The notes below the pieces were generated by a model that saw only the letters and a program-made list of their open reading frames with translations, was not told the origin of the DNA and did not search any database. From positions 1-45,854 of IMG/VR virus record IMGVR_UViG_3300044641_006875: a DNA stretch of 45,854 nucleotides; one strand, written 5' to 3'. Shown piece after piece: positions 32,785 to 42,029 of this stretch; position 1 is the stretch's first letter; each line of letters opens with the position of its first letter. The DNA comes from a virus. Position numbers and translations under genes: made by a program.

Positions 32785-32792
32785 TATAAATA
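32785..32792 (+). promoter_or_regulatory. T4-consensus late promoter box TATAAATA
   Basis: Exact T4 late box, 18 nt before ATG 32811, and the only upstream copy in this orientation that I noticed. It may be chance in AT-rich DNA. Confidence 0.35.
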
Positions 32793-32810
32793 AAATTATG
32801 AAAAAAGTTA

Positions 32811-33239
32811 ATGAAAATTGGAAAATTTATTCCATTAGGAGACCACAAGGATGTTAAAGTTGGTTATGGAACTGTAGATTTTAAAAATCTAAAAACCGTT
32901 TATATAAAAATGAACGCATGGGTAGAACCCGATAATGAAAATGAGGACTTTGATAAAACAATTTCTAGAACAAGGAAAAAGATAAAGGACTTTATAAGAG
33001 GATACAATTTAGGTGAAAACTTTAAAAAAGAAAGCATCGTCGATCTTGATATTAGAACTAAGGGGATTAAGTTAAATAAGAGGTCATTTATGAATTTAGA
33101 GGTCACCCTGTTCGTAGACAAATTTTTTGATGTTAAAGCTAATTTCATGAAAAGTTTAATGAAAAATTTCATTCATGAGTCAATTGACACCTGTTTAGCC
33201 GATAAAACATTATTCAATTTTAATAAAACTAAGATTTGA
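32811..33239 (+). CDS. Hypothetical protein between portal and protease genes
   Basis: A 142-residue alpha/beta protein, basic (MKIGKFIPLGDHKDVKVGYG to NFNKTKI). No motif recognised. It could be a small structural or assembly protein by position. ATG 32811 was chosen; an earlier ATG at 32798 is out of frame and soon stops. Confidence 0.6.
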   Translation: MKIGKFIPLGDHKDVKVGYGTVDFKNLKTVYIKMNAWVEPDNENEDFDKTISRTRKKIKDFIRGYNLGENFKKESIVDLDIRTKGIKLNKRSFMNLEVTLFVDKFFDVKANFMKSLMKNFIHESIDTCLADKTLFNFNKTKI

Positions 33240-33253
33240 TTTAATTATCCTTG

Positions 33254-33261
33254 TATTTATA
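33254..33261 (+). promoter_or_regulatory. Late-type box TATTTATA before the protease gene
   Basis: 21 nt before ATG 33283. Confidence 0.55.
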
Positions 33262-33282
33262 TGGTATATTAATATATCATAA

Positions 33283-33972
33283 ATGAAAGTATTAGGGCCT
33301 AATGAATCTGGTAGAGGGATTTTGATTGAATATGACGCAGGACATATATCACCAGAAGAATTAAAAAACAAAAACATAATAACAGAAATACAGAATAAGG
33401 ATACTGATCAAGACCTTATTCTGTATGCTGTTTTACAAAAATATGATACCCCAAATAAGAACGGAAGAATATATCCGGAAATGTTACTTAAAAGGGAAAA
33501 TGAAAAGTATCAACAAATAATCAGAAAAGGTTCGGCTCTTAACGAACTTAATCACCCATCATCATCACTTATTGATTTAGATAGAGTTTCCCACACAATT
33601 ACAGAAACGTGGTGGGATGGTAAAACTTTAATGGGTAAAATCAAAATATTAACGTCACCAGGTTGGAAGAAAATGGGTATTGTTAGCTGTAAAGGTGACC
33701 AAGCCGCTATGTTACTTCTAAATGGTGTTACTTTAGGTATCTCCTCAAGAGGTGTTGGATCATTAAAACAAATAAAGGGACAAAATATTGTGCAAGAAGA
33801 TTTTGAACTAGTTTGTTTTGATTTAGTATCATCACCATCAACGCCTGGTGCTTACGTTTTTCAAGATATTGCTGACAAGGATAAATTTAACGAAACTGTT
33901 GAAGAAAAATCCACATTGGATGATAGAATGAAAAAATTGATGGGTAATATAGATAGTTTCCTTAAAAGATAA
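33283..33972 (+). CDS. gp21: Prohead core protease (T4 gp21-like)
   Basis: A 229-residue serine protease of the herpes/phage prohead type. The catalytic His is in ELNHPSSS (about 86-93), Ser in GISSRGVGS (about 152-160), and the conserved end FELVCFDLVSSPSTPGAY follows. It cleaves scaffold and capsid proteins at short L/I-x-E sites during maturation. Lies directly before the scaffold gene, as in T4. Confidence 0.9.
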   Translation: MKVLGPNESGRGILIEYDAGHISPEELKNKNIITEIQNKDTDQDLILYAVLQKYDTPNKNGRIYPEMLLKRENEKYQQIIRKGSALNELNHPSSSLIDLDRVSHTITETWWDGKTLMGKIKILTSPGWKKMGIVSCKGDQAAMLLLNGVTLGISSRGVGSLKQIKGQNIVQEDFELVCFDLVSSPSTPGAYVFQDIADKDKFNETVEEKSTLDDRMKKLMGNIDSFLKR

Positions 33973-34036
33973 TTAATAAAACGAGAAAAAACCATCTTTT
34001 TTGATATTGAAAAAGAGATTTTTTTGATTATACACA

Positions 34037-34044
34037 TATTTATA
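34037..34044 (+). promoter_or_regulatory. Late-type box TATTTATA before the scaffold gene
   Basis: 20 nt before ATG 34065, in the 92-nt gap after the protease gene. Confidence 0.55.
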
Positions 34045-34064
34045 TAATAAATCAAATAAAACAA

Positions 34065-35252
34065 ATGAGCGAAAAATCGATTTTAGAACAAGCACTACTT
34101 CAAGTTAATACACTTGAAGAAGCAGTAAAGCAAAATGCAAAAGGTATACTTTCTTCAGTAATGAAGCAAGAACTAAACGAATTGCTTAAAGAATCAGAAG
34201 AAGAGGGTGATGCTGAAGTTAACGCTGAAGTAGCCCCTAAAGAAGAGGAGTCACAAGATATGTCTGAGCAACCAGCTGATGATGAAGAAGCAGGTGAGGA
34301 AGATGATGAAGAAATGCCCTCAATAAATGATGAACCATCAAAAGATATCGATGGTGACGAATCAGATATGGAAGACGATGAGTTTTCTGATGATGAAGCA
34401 CCAGAAGATGATGAGTTTTCGTCTATGGATATGCCATCAGATGATGACGACACATTAGACATGACAGGAGCCGCAGATGATGAGGTTCTTAAAGTGTTTA
34501 AAGCTATGTCAGATGAAGACGGTATTATCGTTAAAAAAGACGGTAACCATGTTGAACTTTCAGATGGTGATGATGAGTATATCATCAAATTAGACGAATC
34601 TGATTTATCATCTGAAGACGAAATGTCTGAAGAATGGAATGAAGAGGAGGAAATGGATGATGAAACAATCTATGAAATCGAGTTAGACGATGAGCCAGAA
34701 GCTGAAGAGGAAATGTCTGAAGAAGATATGCCTGCTGAAGAAGAGGTTGATGAAGCTGCTCGTACTAAGTGGAATGTACACGGTGGTGATAGAGCAGGTT
34801 TGAAGAGCAAAAAAGTTTTTGTTGCTGGTGCTAAGCATGAATCAAAGCAAGCATCAAAAGCAATTAACGAAGAAGTTGAAAATCTTAGAAAACAAAACGG
34901 CGAATATAAAAAAGCGTTAGTTATGTTTAAAGATAAATTAAACGAAGTTGCTGTTTTCAATGCTAACCTTGCTTACGCTACAAGATTATTCACAGAACAT
35001 TCAACAACAAAACAGGAGAAATTGAATATTTTAAAGAGATTTGATTCAATTTCAACTATAAACGAATCTAAAAATCTATACAATTCTATTAAAGCAGAAT
35101 TAGACACTAAAAAACCAGTGACTGAGGCTGTTGTTGATAAAATTGCTAATACAGCGTCAACATCTTCTTCTCAAGAAGTTTTATCTGAGTCAAAAGCTTA
35201 TGAAGCCCCTCAGTTCAAGAGAATGAGAGATTTGATGAGTAAATTAAAATAA
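34065..35252 (+). CDS. gp22: Prohead scaffold/core protein (T4 gp22-like)
   Basis: A 395-residue protein with an N-terminal helix (EKSILEQALLQVNTLEEAVK), a very acidic centre of Asp/Glu/Ser repeats and a coiled C-terminal third (RKQNGEYKKALVMFKDKLNE) ending FKRMRDLMSKLK. Position between protease and major capsid gene, and the acidic/coiled design, identify it as the scaffold. Several L-x-E tripeptides could be protease cleavage sites. The acidic region is richer in repeats than T4 gp22. Confidence 0.82.
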   Translation: MSEKSILEQALLQVNTLEEAVKQNAKGILSSVMKQELNELLKESEEEGDAEVNAEVAPKEEESQDMSEQPADDEEAGEEDDEEMPSINDEPSKDIDGDESDMEDDEFSDDEAPEDDEFSSMDMPSDDDDTLDMTGAADDEVLKVFKAMSDEDGIIVKKDGNHVELSDGDDEYIIKLDESDLSSEDEMSEEWNEEEEMDDETIYEIELDDEPEAEEEMSEEDMPAEEEVDEAARTKWNVHGGDRAGLKSKKVFVAGAKHESKQASKAINEEVENLRKQNGEYKKALVMFKDKLNEVAVFNANLAYATRLFTEHSTTKQEKLNILKRFDSISTINESKNLYNSIKAELDTKKPVTEAVVDKIANTASTSSSQEVLSESKAYEAPQFKRMRDLMSKLK

Positions 35253-35285
35253 TAAAAAAAAACTAAAACCAAAAAAAATACTAAA

Positions 35286-37019
35286 ATGGGAGCATTATTA
35301 GAATCAGGTATGGTAGGTAACATCGGTCTTAAGCACCTTCGTGTTATCAAAGAAGATACCATCAAAAAATGGGATGACTTAGGATTCCTAGAAGGCCTAG
35401 ACGGTCACCAAAAAGATAACATCGCGCAATTGTATGAAAACCAAGCGTCTTACTTAATCAACGAAGCAGCAGTTTCTGATGCTTCTGGTTCTTTCGAGAC
35501 TGTGGTATTCCCAATTATCCGCCGTGTATTCTCTAAATTATTAGCAAACGATATCGTTTCTGTACAAGCTATGAACTTACCAATTGGTAAATTATTCTAC
35601 TTCGTACCTAAAATCCAAGAAAGACAATCTAACGCACACAGAGCACCATTCGGTATGCCAGGTAACACTGATGCATCTACCTTAGGTTATGAAACTGGTA
35701 CTACAGATCCAAGAAGTCTTTATGATCGTTTCTACGAAGCAAATGATGCAGCTGATGCTGGTATCTATGATTATTCTAAAGGAGCTTTCTCTGCTGTAAC
35801 TATCAGCGGTGCTTCAGTTGTAACTTTCGCTAATGGCGCAGTTTCTGATGTAACTAACGCTTCTTTAACTGGAACTTCTCAATCTTCATTGATTCTTAAG
35901 TTCTCTGGTTTCACAAAAGATGGTCAAGGTAAATTAATTGGACCTAACGGTTCTGTAATGGATACAGAAGAATTCTTAGCTTCAGCTGTAGTTAACTACT
36001 CTGGTGTTGCAAGAAACTTCAACATTGTTACACAAAAATATGGTAAGGGTATCGTTGAGTATGGTGCTAAATCAACTACAGCAACATATCCTTCTGGAAG
36101 ATTCCAAGATATTTGTGATGAAGAAGGTACAATCTATGTACAAGTAGATTTACAATCTTATTCTTCAACTTCTGGTTTCTCTAACTTAACTTTACCTTCA
36201 GGTTTCACTGCTGATAAAGTAACTTTAGTTTTCAGAACTTATGATACCTTAGAATTCGAAGATCAAATTGGTGAAGTATCATTTGACCTTGCTTCAGTAA
36301 CAGTTTCTGTAACTGAAAGAAAATTAAGAGCTAGCTGGTCTCCAGAATTAGCACAAGACGTTTCTGCGTTCCATAACATCGATGCTGAAGCTGAATTAAC
36401 AGCTTTATTATCTGAGCAAATCGCTGCTGAGGTTGACCGTGAAATTTTACGTGACCTTAGAAAAGGTGCTGCTTGGACTGCTAAGTGGGATTACAACGAG
36501 TGGAAATACGGTGCTACTGGAAACACTCCGTTCATGGGTTATACTCAAAAGGATTGGAACCAAACTTTGGTTACTAAAATCAACCAAATTTCAGCTCAAA
36601 TCCATAAGACTACATTAAGAGGTGGTGCTAACTGGATCGTTGTATCTTCAGAAGTTTCTGCTGTATTCGATGATTTAGAATATTTCCACGTATCTAATGC
36701 TGGTCCTGAGCAAGACTCATACAACATGGGTATTGAGAAAGTAGGTACACTTGCTGGACGTTACCAAGTATACCGCGATCCATATTTACCAGCTGGTAAA
36801 ATTTTGATCGGTCACAAAGGTAAGTCATTATTGGACGCTGGTTATATCTACGCACCTTACGTGCCGTTACAATTAACTCCAACAATGTACAATCCATTTA
36901 ACATGACACCTATCAAAGGTATCATGACAAGATACGCGAAGAAAATGGTTAACAACCGTTACTTCGGTCTGATCAACGTAAGTGGTTTACAAACTTTCGA
37001 TATGAACACTTTAAGATAA
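35286..37019 (+). CDS. gp23: Major capsid protein (T4 gp23-like)
   Basis: A 577-residue HK97-fold capsid protein. Diagnostic T4-type text: AQLYENQASYLINEAA, FPIIRRVFSKLLANDIVSVQ and MNLPIGKLFYFVPKIQ in the first 110 residues, then WSPELAQDVSAFHNIDAEAE and the C-terminal ITRYAKKMVNNRYF-type ending. The N-terminal roughly 55 residues are probably removed by the protease. Codon use shifts to AAC, TTC, ATC and CTT compared with neighbours, as in very highly expressed genes. No late box was found in its 33-nt leader, so it may be transcribed from the scaffold promoter. A terminator follows. Confidence 0.95.
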   Translation: MGALLESGMVGNIGLKHLRVIKEDTIKKWDDLGFLEGLDGHQKDNIAQLYENQASYLINEAAVSDASGSFETVVFPIIRRVFSKLLANDIVSVQAMNLPIGKLFYFVPKIQERQSNAHRAPFGMPGNTDASTLGYETGTTDPRSLYDRFYEANDAADAGIYDYSKGAFSAVTISGASVVTFANGAVSDVTNASLTGTSQSSLILKFSGFTKDGQGKLIGPNGSVMDTEEFLASAVVNYSGVARNFNIVTQKYGKGIVEYGAKSTTATYPSGRFQDICDEEGTIYVQVDLQSYSSTSGFSNLTLPSGFTADKVTLVFRTYDTLEFEDQIGEVSFDLASVTVSVTERKLRASWSPELAQDVSAFHNIDAEAELTALLSEQIAAEVDREILRDLRKGAAWTAKWDYNEWKYGATGNTPFMGYTQKDWNQTLVTKINQISAQIHKTTLRGGANWIVVSSEVSAVFDDLEYFHVSNAGPEQDSYNMGIEKVGTLAGRYQVYRDPYLPAGKILIGHKGKSLLDAGYIYAPYVPLQLTPTMYNPFNMTPIKGIMTRYAKKMVNNRYFGLINVSGLQTFDMNTLR

Positions 37020-37038
37020 TCTTAAACTAATCATAGTA

Positions 37039-37068
37039 AAAACCCTCACAGAAATGTGGGGGTTTTTT
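37039..37068 (+). terminator. Strong terminator after the major capsid gene
   Basis: AACCCTCACA / TGTGGGGGTT stem (one wobble) with a GAAA tetraloop and six T. Confidence 0.9.
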
Positions 37069-37085
37069 ATTTTTATAAAATTTCG

Positions 37086-37093
37086 TATATTTG
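37086..37093 (+). promoter_or_regulatory. Possible host-type -7 element TATATTTG before gene 37099
   Basis: TATATTTG matches TAnnTTTG and lies 5 nt before ATG 37099; no TTTG is present 19-21 nt upstream, so this is only a half site. Confidence 0.35.
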
Positions 37094-37098
37094 TGTTT

Positions 37099-37416
37099 AT
37101 GGGTGAAATTGTTGACTATAGTAAGCTTAGATTAGATGTCCTTGAAAAGATGATATACCAACGAGGTATTGATTGCAAAATGAAAAAGGATGAGATGATA
37201 AAGGTTCTTAAGCTATATGACGAGGGTAAGTATGTAGAACCCATGCTGGAAACAACTTATGATAAATGTGACGGGGGATTTACTATAGGAATAGATTTAA
37301 GAAACCACACACAACTGGTACAAATGGGTAAATTGGTTGAAAAAAAAGAAGGTAAGAGTCTACATAGGTTCTCTTCCGGGAGAGCCTACTACTGGGGCCC
37401 AAATAAGCTTATTTAA
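37099..37416 (+). CDS. Small SAP-like domain protein
   Basis: A 105-residue protein. Residues 5-45 (YSKLRLDVLEKMIYQRGIDCKMKKDEMIKVL) have the helix-turn-helix rhythm of SAP DNA-binding motifs. The rest is strand-rich and basic. The frame extends upstream to 37054, but that part is the terminator tail. It overlaps the next, convergent gene by 4 nt. Confidence 0.6.
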   Translation: MGEIVDYSKLRLDVLEKMIYQRGIDCKMKKDEMIKVLKLYDEGKYVEPMLETTYDKCDGGFTIGIDLRNHTQLVQMGKLVEKKEGKSLHRFSSGRAYYWGPNKLI

Positions 37417-37913
37417 GGTGCTTTCTTATCTTTCTTGCGCTCTTCATAACTTGGTTCAAGATAAGCCTTAATTAGGTCCTCAAATTCAATATAAACTTCT
37501 GCTTTGTTTTCTGGTGTTATCTTTAAACAATAGTAATCTGCATTATATAATTCATCAACGTTTGTTGTAACAGTATCATCATCGCTTATCAAGTCTTCAG
37601 CAAAAAATGCAACACCATCTTCGTATAATTGGGTGTCATCCTCAAATTCTCTATACGAACCTTGCCAAGAATATGGATCATCTTCATCTACCCAATGATA
37701 ATATCCTTGATAGTATTCATGTGGAACATCATCAACATGTACAATATATGTTTCTTTACTGTCTTTTTTCTTAACTAGAGCCCATTCGTCATACGAAACC
37801 AACACATCTACTAGGGGTATTCTCCCCTCGTTTCTTTCATCAACAAATCCGAAACTACTGTCATATGATTCAAGTAGGGTTTTTAATTGAGATTCGGATA
37901 TAACTATTTTCAT
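37413..37913 (-). CDS. Acidic hypothetical protein with ISESQLKTLLES leader
   Basis: A 166-residue acidic protein. It starts MKIVISESQLKTLLES, a leader type that recurs (as ITEDQFKRLFE) inside the next protein. The middle is aromatic/acidic (YQGYYHWVDEDDPYSWQ). I chose ATG 37913 because the longer frame to 38063 runs back through the end of the neighbouring gene. Possibly packaged in the head; inference only. Confidence 0.6.
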   Translation of the reverse strand: MKIVISESQLKTLLESYDSSFGFVDERNEGRIPLVDVLVSYDEWALVKKKDSKETYIVHVDDVPHEYYQGYYHWVDEDDPYSWQGSYREFEDDTQLYEDGVAFFAEDLISDDDTVTTNVDELYNADYYCLKITPENKAEVYIEFEDLIKAYLEPSYEERKKDKKAP

Positions 37914-37914
37914 A

Positions 37915-38676
37915 TTACCAAGTTTTGCAGGCCCAATATCTTGGTTTCCAGCGTGGACCAGGATTTGCACAATTATGTCTTGCTCTAAATGATTTTCTTC
38001 TTTCTGGGTTATTTTTCTTAATAACCATTCTTTTACCCTTAGCTGATTTGCCACCAAAACCAAAGTTTACTTTAACAACTTTACCTTTATCGTTTTTAAC
38101 ATAAACTTTAAATTTCTTAACATCACCCTGCATTATTTTACCCAATTGAACTTTGCGTCCTTGGTATTCCGCTTCATTCAGCATGTTGTTAAAAACAAAA
38201 TTGGTGTTCTGTACTGAACCACTTTCATCTTCATATACCAATACAGGGGTTTCTTCATTATATTCAAATAATCTTTTGAACTGATCTTCTGTAATTTCAA
38301 TGATTTTTCTTTTTTTCACGCTTTCGTCAAATTTAGTCATTGTTGGTTTATTACCCTTACCCGGTTTTGGGTCTTTTTTTTCTGCACGTCTTTTTTGTGA
38401 TGTCATGGCTTTTTTTTCTTTTTTATCATACGAAGAAGCTATTTTAGGGGTGTCTTTTGATACTTTTTTTGATGGTCTACATTTTGGGTATGCTTTTCTT
38501 CCTTTTTCACCATTAGCACTACTTCTACCACATGGTGGGTGTTTACCGTTAACTTTTTTACTCACATCTACCCATTTTTCTTTAAACCACCTACCTAAAT
38601 CTTCTTGTAAAACATCACCGTTTTTAAGTGACACTTTAACATATTGTAGATCGTCTTCGTTAATATGAATTTTCAT
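37915..38676 (-). CDS. Basic Cys-containing phage protein (DUF5872-like region)
   Basis: A 253-residue protein. Residues about 25-105 (GRWFKEKWVDVSKK, then PCGRSS, KAYPKCRPS and AMTSQKRRAEKK) look like a DUF5872-type domain known from large phages. The C-terminus (NNPERRKSFRARHNC, then GPRWKPRYWACKTW) matches a short basic domain found in many T4-like virion or head-associated proteins. An internal ITEDQFKRLFE repeats the leader motif of the neighbour. Chosen start ATG 38676 (MKIHINEDDLQYV). Confidence 0.7.
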   Translation of the reverse strand: MKIHINEDDLQYVKVSLKNGDVLQEDLGRWFKEKWVDVSKKVNGKHPPCGRSSANGEKGRKAYPKCRPSKKVSKDTPKIASSYDKKEKKAMTSQKRRAEKKDPKPGKGNKPTMTKFDESVKKRKIIEITEDQFKRLFEYNEETPVLVYEDESGSVQNTNFVFNNMLNEAEYQGRKVQLGKIMQGDVKKFKVYVKNDKGKVVKVNFGFGGKSAKGKRMVIKKNNPERRKSFRARHNCANPGPRWKPRYWACKTW

Positions 38677-38677
38677 T

Positions 38678-39133
38678 TTATTTCTTTTTGCTACAGTATG
38701 AACCAGAACATTGTTTTTTACCGTCAAGCCCCTTTATTTTACCCTTACAAACCTGAACAGCATAGCCATTCGCATATGCTGAAGGGTATACCTTGAACTT
38801 AGATTTTGCTGCTGAAATACCTCTTGAGCATAATTTATTACCCTTTTTTTCTGCTTCCGAAAGGTTTTCTTGTTCAAAATTTCCTTTAATGAAATTTGCC
38901 ACCTCTTCGACATCATCTTTTGATGTGGTAATATGATCACCAGCCCACGCATGTTCACCAGTAACTAACTTAGGAAAGTTTGGTTGATGTTTGTATGATA
39001 AGATTGTTTCAATATCTTCTTTTATCTGATATAAATTTTGTAACACCATGTATGTACCATCATCAGTAATATGGTTATCATTTTCTTTTATAAGGTTAGT
39101 TAGGTGTTTTTTCACTATTTTGTTAATGTCCAT
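38678..39133 (-). CDS. Small Cys-containing phage protein with YPSAYAN motif
   Basis: A 151-residue protein. The C-terminus KLCSRGISAAKSKFKVYPSA followed by YANGYAVQVCKG is the recurring phage motif (K-x-K-F-x-V-Y-P-S-A-Y-A-N), often attached to virion proteins. The N-terminus is a basic helix (NKIVKKHLTNLIKEN). Starts 3 nt after a TATTTATA box on the - strand. Confidence 0.72.
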   Translation of the reverse strand: MDINKIVKKHLTNLIKENDNHITDDGTYMVLQNLYQIKEDIETILSYKHQPNFPKLVTGEHAWAGDHITTSKDDVEEVANFIKGNFEQENLSEAEKKGNKLCSRGISAAKSKFKVYPSAYANGYAVQVCKGKIKGLDGKKQCSGSYCSKKK

Positions 39134-39136
39134 TAT

Positions 39137-39144
39137 TATAAATA
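39137..39144 (-). promoter_or_regulatory. Late-type box TATTTATA, 3 nt before ATG 39133
   Basis: On the - strand TATTTATA-ATA-ATG. Confidence 0.58.
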
Positions 39145-39147
39145 TTT

Positions 39148-40521
39148 TTATTTTTCTGAAATAATTTCAAACTTTATTACATCATTGTAATATATAAACT
39201 CATTATGTTTTTTACCTTTGATTTCTAGATAATATTCTCTAGGTATTAAGTATGATGTGTCTAGCATAAAGGAGTTTTCATTAGTTTTATCTAATAATGT
39301 CCAATCAAACACATTAACATTGGTTTTACCCTCTCTGATGTATATTCTATAGTAAACTTCGTTAAATAACTCGCTTTTAGGTACATCAATAGATCTAAAA
39401 GTGGTAACAATTTTTCTTATTTCACCTCTTTTTATCTTTTCATTTAATTTTATACCAAAAAATTGAACTGAATATCTTTCTAGTTCTTTAACGTTTTCAC
39501 CAACAGTAAAATTAAAGGTATATGGTTTAGGTACGAATTTTTGTATAACTGGGCTTATACCAACACCGTCAAGGATTAATCCTTTCCATTTGTCATAATA
39601 AAATCTTTTACCATCACATAGTAACCCATTTAAGCCAAATGTTACTTTGTATATTCCTTTTCTTATTTTTGTTGTAGCAAGATTAGCCAAACCTGGAAGA
39701 ACAGCACCATTTGCATCGGTAATATCAACAGTCGGTAACGTGGCTAAATTATAAAAATTATTACCTTTGGTTACGTATAGATATAGATTTTGATTCACAT
39801 TTTCAATGAAATTTTGTCTATTATCATCAATCGCATCTTTAAAGTGTGTTTCAACAAATGGTTCGAAGAATGTTTGGGTGTATTTTGTAAAAAAAGCAAC
39901 AGATTGATCCACTTCTGCTTCAATATCTTGATACAATACAGAAAATGCTAACCCTAATCCATGATCGGTGTTACCAGAAACTATAATACCATTAACGTAG
40001 CTTGTAATATCTGCTTTGATATCTTCATTTCCGTTATCAAAATGAATAGTTTTAATTATAACTGGTGCATTCGAATATACACCATCTATAGACCATTTAT
40101 TAAGTGTGGTTCTATTAAACCAGTTTGATGGTCTTTCATCAAATGTATTATTACCGTCTGTAAAGTCAAAAACCTGATCTTCATAATCAAAACCAACACC
40201 TTCATCCCAGTATTCTGGAACTTTAAAAATAATTAAATCAAATGATGTTGTCCTGTCCCTACCTCTACCATTTTTTTGTCTAAGAAGAGTCTCATCACCA
40301 AAAATGGTGTTTGTTAAATGTAAAGTATGGGTAGTACCGGAGGTAACTACAAATTCACCTGAATTAACTTTATTCTTTAATTCAGTGAAATCCACCTTAA
40401 ATATGAATTTAGAAAATGTAGATCCATATATAAGTTCAGTATTAGGGTTCTTTGAGGTATTAACCTGAGAATCCTTTAAAATAGTGTTGTTTTTCTCAAA
40501 ATAAGAGCGAAAATATGACAT
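39148..40521 (-). CDS. Predicted tail/baseplate structural protein
   Basis: A 457-residue, strand-rich protein without export signal. N-terminal half shows text typical of phage structural proteins (NWFNRTTLNKWSIDGVYS, ADITSYVNGIIVSG). Position directly downstream of the gp5-like baseplate protein supports a baseplate or tail role. No T4 counterpart is identified. Confidence 0.6.
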   Translation of the reverse strand: MSYFRSYFEKNNTILKDSQVNTSKNPNTELIYGSTFSKFIFKVDFTELKNKVNSGEFVVTSGTTHTLHLTNTIFGDETLLRQKNGRGRDRTTSFDLIIFKVPEYWDEGVGFDYEDQVFDFTDGNNTFDERPSNWFNRTTLNKWSIDGVYSNAPVIIKTIHFDNGNEDIKADITSYVNGIIVSGNTDHGLGLAFSVLYQDIEAEVDQSVAFFTKYTQTFFEPFVETHFKDAIDDNRQNFIENVNQNLYLYVTKGNNFYNLATLPTVDITDANGAVLPGLANLATTKIRKGIYKVTFGLNGLLCDGKRFYYDKWKGLILDGVGISPVIQKFVPKPYTFNFTVGENVKELERYSVQFFGIKLNEKIKRGEIRKIVTTFRSIDVPKSELFNEVYYRIYIREGKTNVNVFDWTLLDKTNENSFMLDTSYLIPREYYLEIKGKKHNEFIYYNDVIKFEIISEK

Positions 40522-40531
40522 CTTTTTATTT

Positions 40532-40539
40532 AATAAATA
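40532..40539 (-). promoter_or_regulatory. Late-type box TATTTATT before ATG 40521
   Basis: On the - strand, 10 nt upstream of ATG 40521. Confidence 0.42.
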
Positions 40540-40544
40540 TCAAA

Positions 40545-42029
40545 TTAATTTATTCTAATCGAAGAATTAATCATATCTATTTTTGCACGCTCAATTAAGC
40601 GTTTTAAGCTGTCTGTTGTGGCTTTAAAATACTTTGGTGGGGTTATTATACCGTGGGTATGATTTAACAAAATAAGGGTGATAAGCTCAAGGATTTCTAT
40701 CAATTTTTCACCTCTAACGGAAGAAAATGTATTTGGTAGAATTCTCATTAAATAATCTTCTTGAGTATATTCATATTTGTCCAGAGCACCAAAATCAATG
40801 TTCTTACCATCAACACCACTATTGGTTGTTGACATATGAACAATATGATCAGCAGTAAGTGCTGCGAATGTTTGATCCATCTCACTAACTTTTTTAAGAT
40901 ATGGAACTTCTTTTTTTTGTGAAACAATTGGTACTTCTATTGATGTTCTACTATAAACCAAACCAAACCCATTGGTTCTGGTACTGTAATATATGTTAGT
41001 TAAAAAATCTGTAGATCCATTCTGATTTCTTAGCTCATTTTTGGGTCTAAAATAAAATGGGTGAGCTGGTAGATCTGGTAGGGTGGGTTCGGTAATAATT
41101 AGATTTTCCCTATCAATTCTAGAAATAAAATCTCTAATAAGAATATACGCTTCTTGTTGTTTGTTACTAGATTCTAGTGTTTGGGTATCTTCGTATATTA
41201 ATTCTGCAGAATCCGGTATATCTAATTCTGTATTTATACCAAAAACATCTGTTTTATATTTTTCACCAAAAGTTTTATTAATTCTATAGATATACAATGT
41301 AATCTCTGTTGGTTCTAAAACATTATCTAATTTATATTCAATAACATGTTTAATATCGGTTCTACTTATAACATCGTCAACAATTATTTTTTTATCTAAT
41401 TGTAATGTTTGTGGAAACTTTTTTAAACTTAATTTAGATTGTTTTTTTGAAAATATTGGATACTTTGATAACTCTGTTTTAAACTTTGGATTTGTTGCAA
41501 ATTTATCAACAAGTTTACCGGCCCTAAGTTGTACACCATGTTCTGTTAATATAACATCTGATCCATAGTTACCAACAAGACCAATATCGTTTAATTTAGG
41601 TAGTGTACCAACAGATTCTGCTCTAATAAATCCATCATCAAATGATTTTTTCTCACCAGTAAATGATTTAATTGCTGGGGATTTTTCAGATCGTTTTGCG
41701 TATGTGGTTTCTGTTAATTGTGATAATTCATTCTGATATGTATAATCAAAAGTTGTTGTAAATGGGCCTGGAATATATTCCTGGTTTTGTAGATCTTTTT
41801 CATTATCATATCTTATTATTTTAACAGCTTGTTCTTTTTGCGGAATAATATTAATATGTGTTGGTAAAAACGGGGAGTAAACAAATGGGTCGTTTGCACT
41901 CCATTGCTCCCACACTGCTATAGATTTAGATCTATCACTTTCTGTTTCAGAAATGTCTCTAACTCTAATTCTACCAATACCTCTCGGATCTTTGTTGTCA
42001 ACACAAATACCAATATTTACAATTTTCAT
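40545..42029 (-). CDS. gp5: Baseplate hub/spike protein with gp5-type OB fold
   Basis: A 494-residue protein. The N-terminus GICVDNKDPRGIGRIRVRD is the hallmark of the gp5/VgrG OB domain of contractile tails. Later LGLVGNYGSD-like text (GLVGNYGSDVILTEHGVQLR, about 150-170) again fits. No lysozyme domain is recognised, unlike T4 gp5. It overlaps the small coiled-coil gene by ATGA, so the two are translationally coupled. Confidence 0.78.
   Translation of the reverse strand: MKIVNIGICVDNKDPRGIGRIRVRDISETESDRSKSIAVWEQWSANDPFVYSPFLPTHINIIPQKEQAVKIIRYDNEKDLQNQEYIPGPFTTTFDYTYQNELSQLTETTYAKRSEKSPAIKSFTGEKKSFDDGFIRAESVGTLPKLNDIGLVGNYGSDVILTEHGVQLRAGKLVDKFATNPKFKTELSKYPIFSKKQSKLSLKKFPQTLQLDKKIIVDDVISRTDIKHVIEYKLDNVLEPTEITLYIYRINKTFGEKYKTDVFGINTELDIPDSAELIYEDTQTLESSNKQQEAYILIRDFISRIDRENLIITEPTLPDLPAHPFYFRPKNELRNQNGSTDFLTNIYYSTRTNGFGLVYSRTSIEVPIVSQKKEVPYLKKVSEMDQTFAALTADHIVHMSTTNSGVDGKNIDFGALDKYEYTQEDYLMRILPNTFSSVRGEKLIEILELITLILLNHTHGIITPPKYFKATTDSLKRLIERAKIDMINSSIRIN

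Noticed and set aside
34100-34960. Ser-rich - strand frames opposite the scaffold gene
   Set aside because: They mirror the Asp/Glu codons of the acidic scaffold protein and have no start context.
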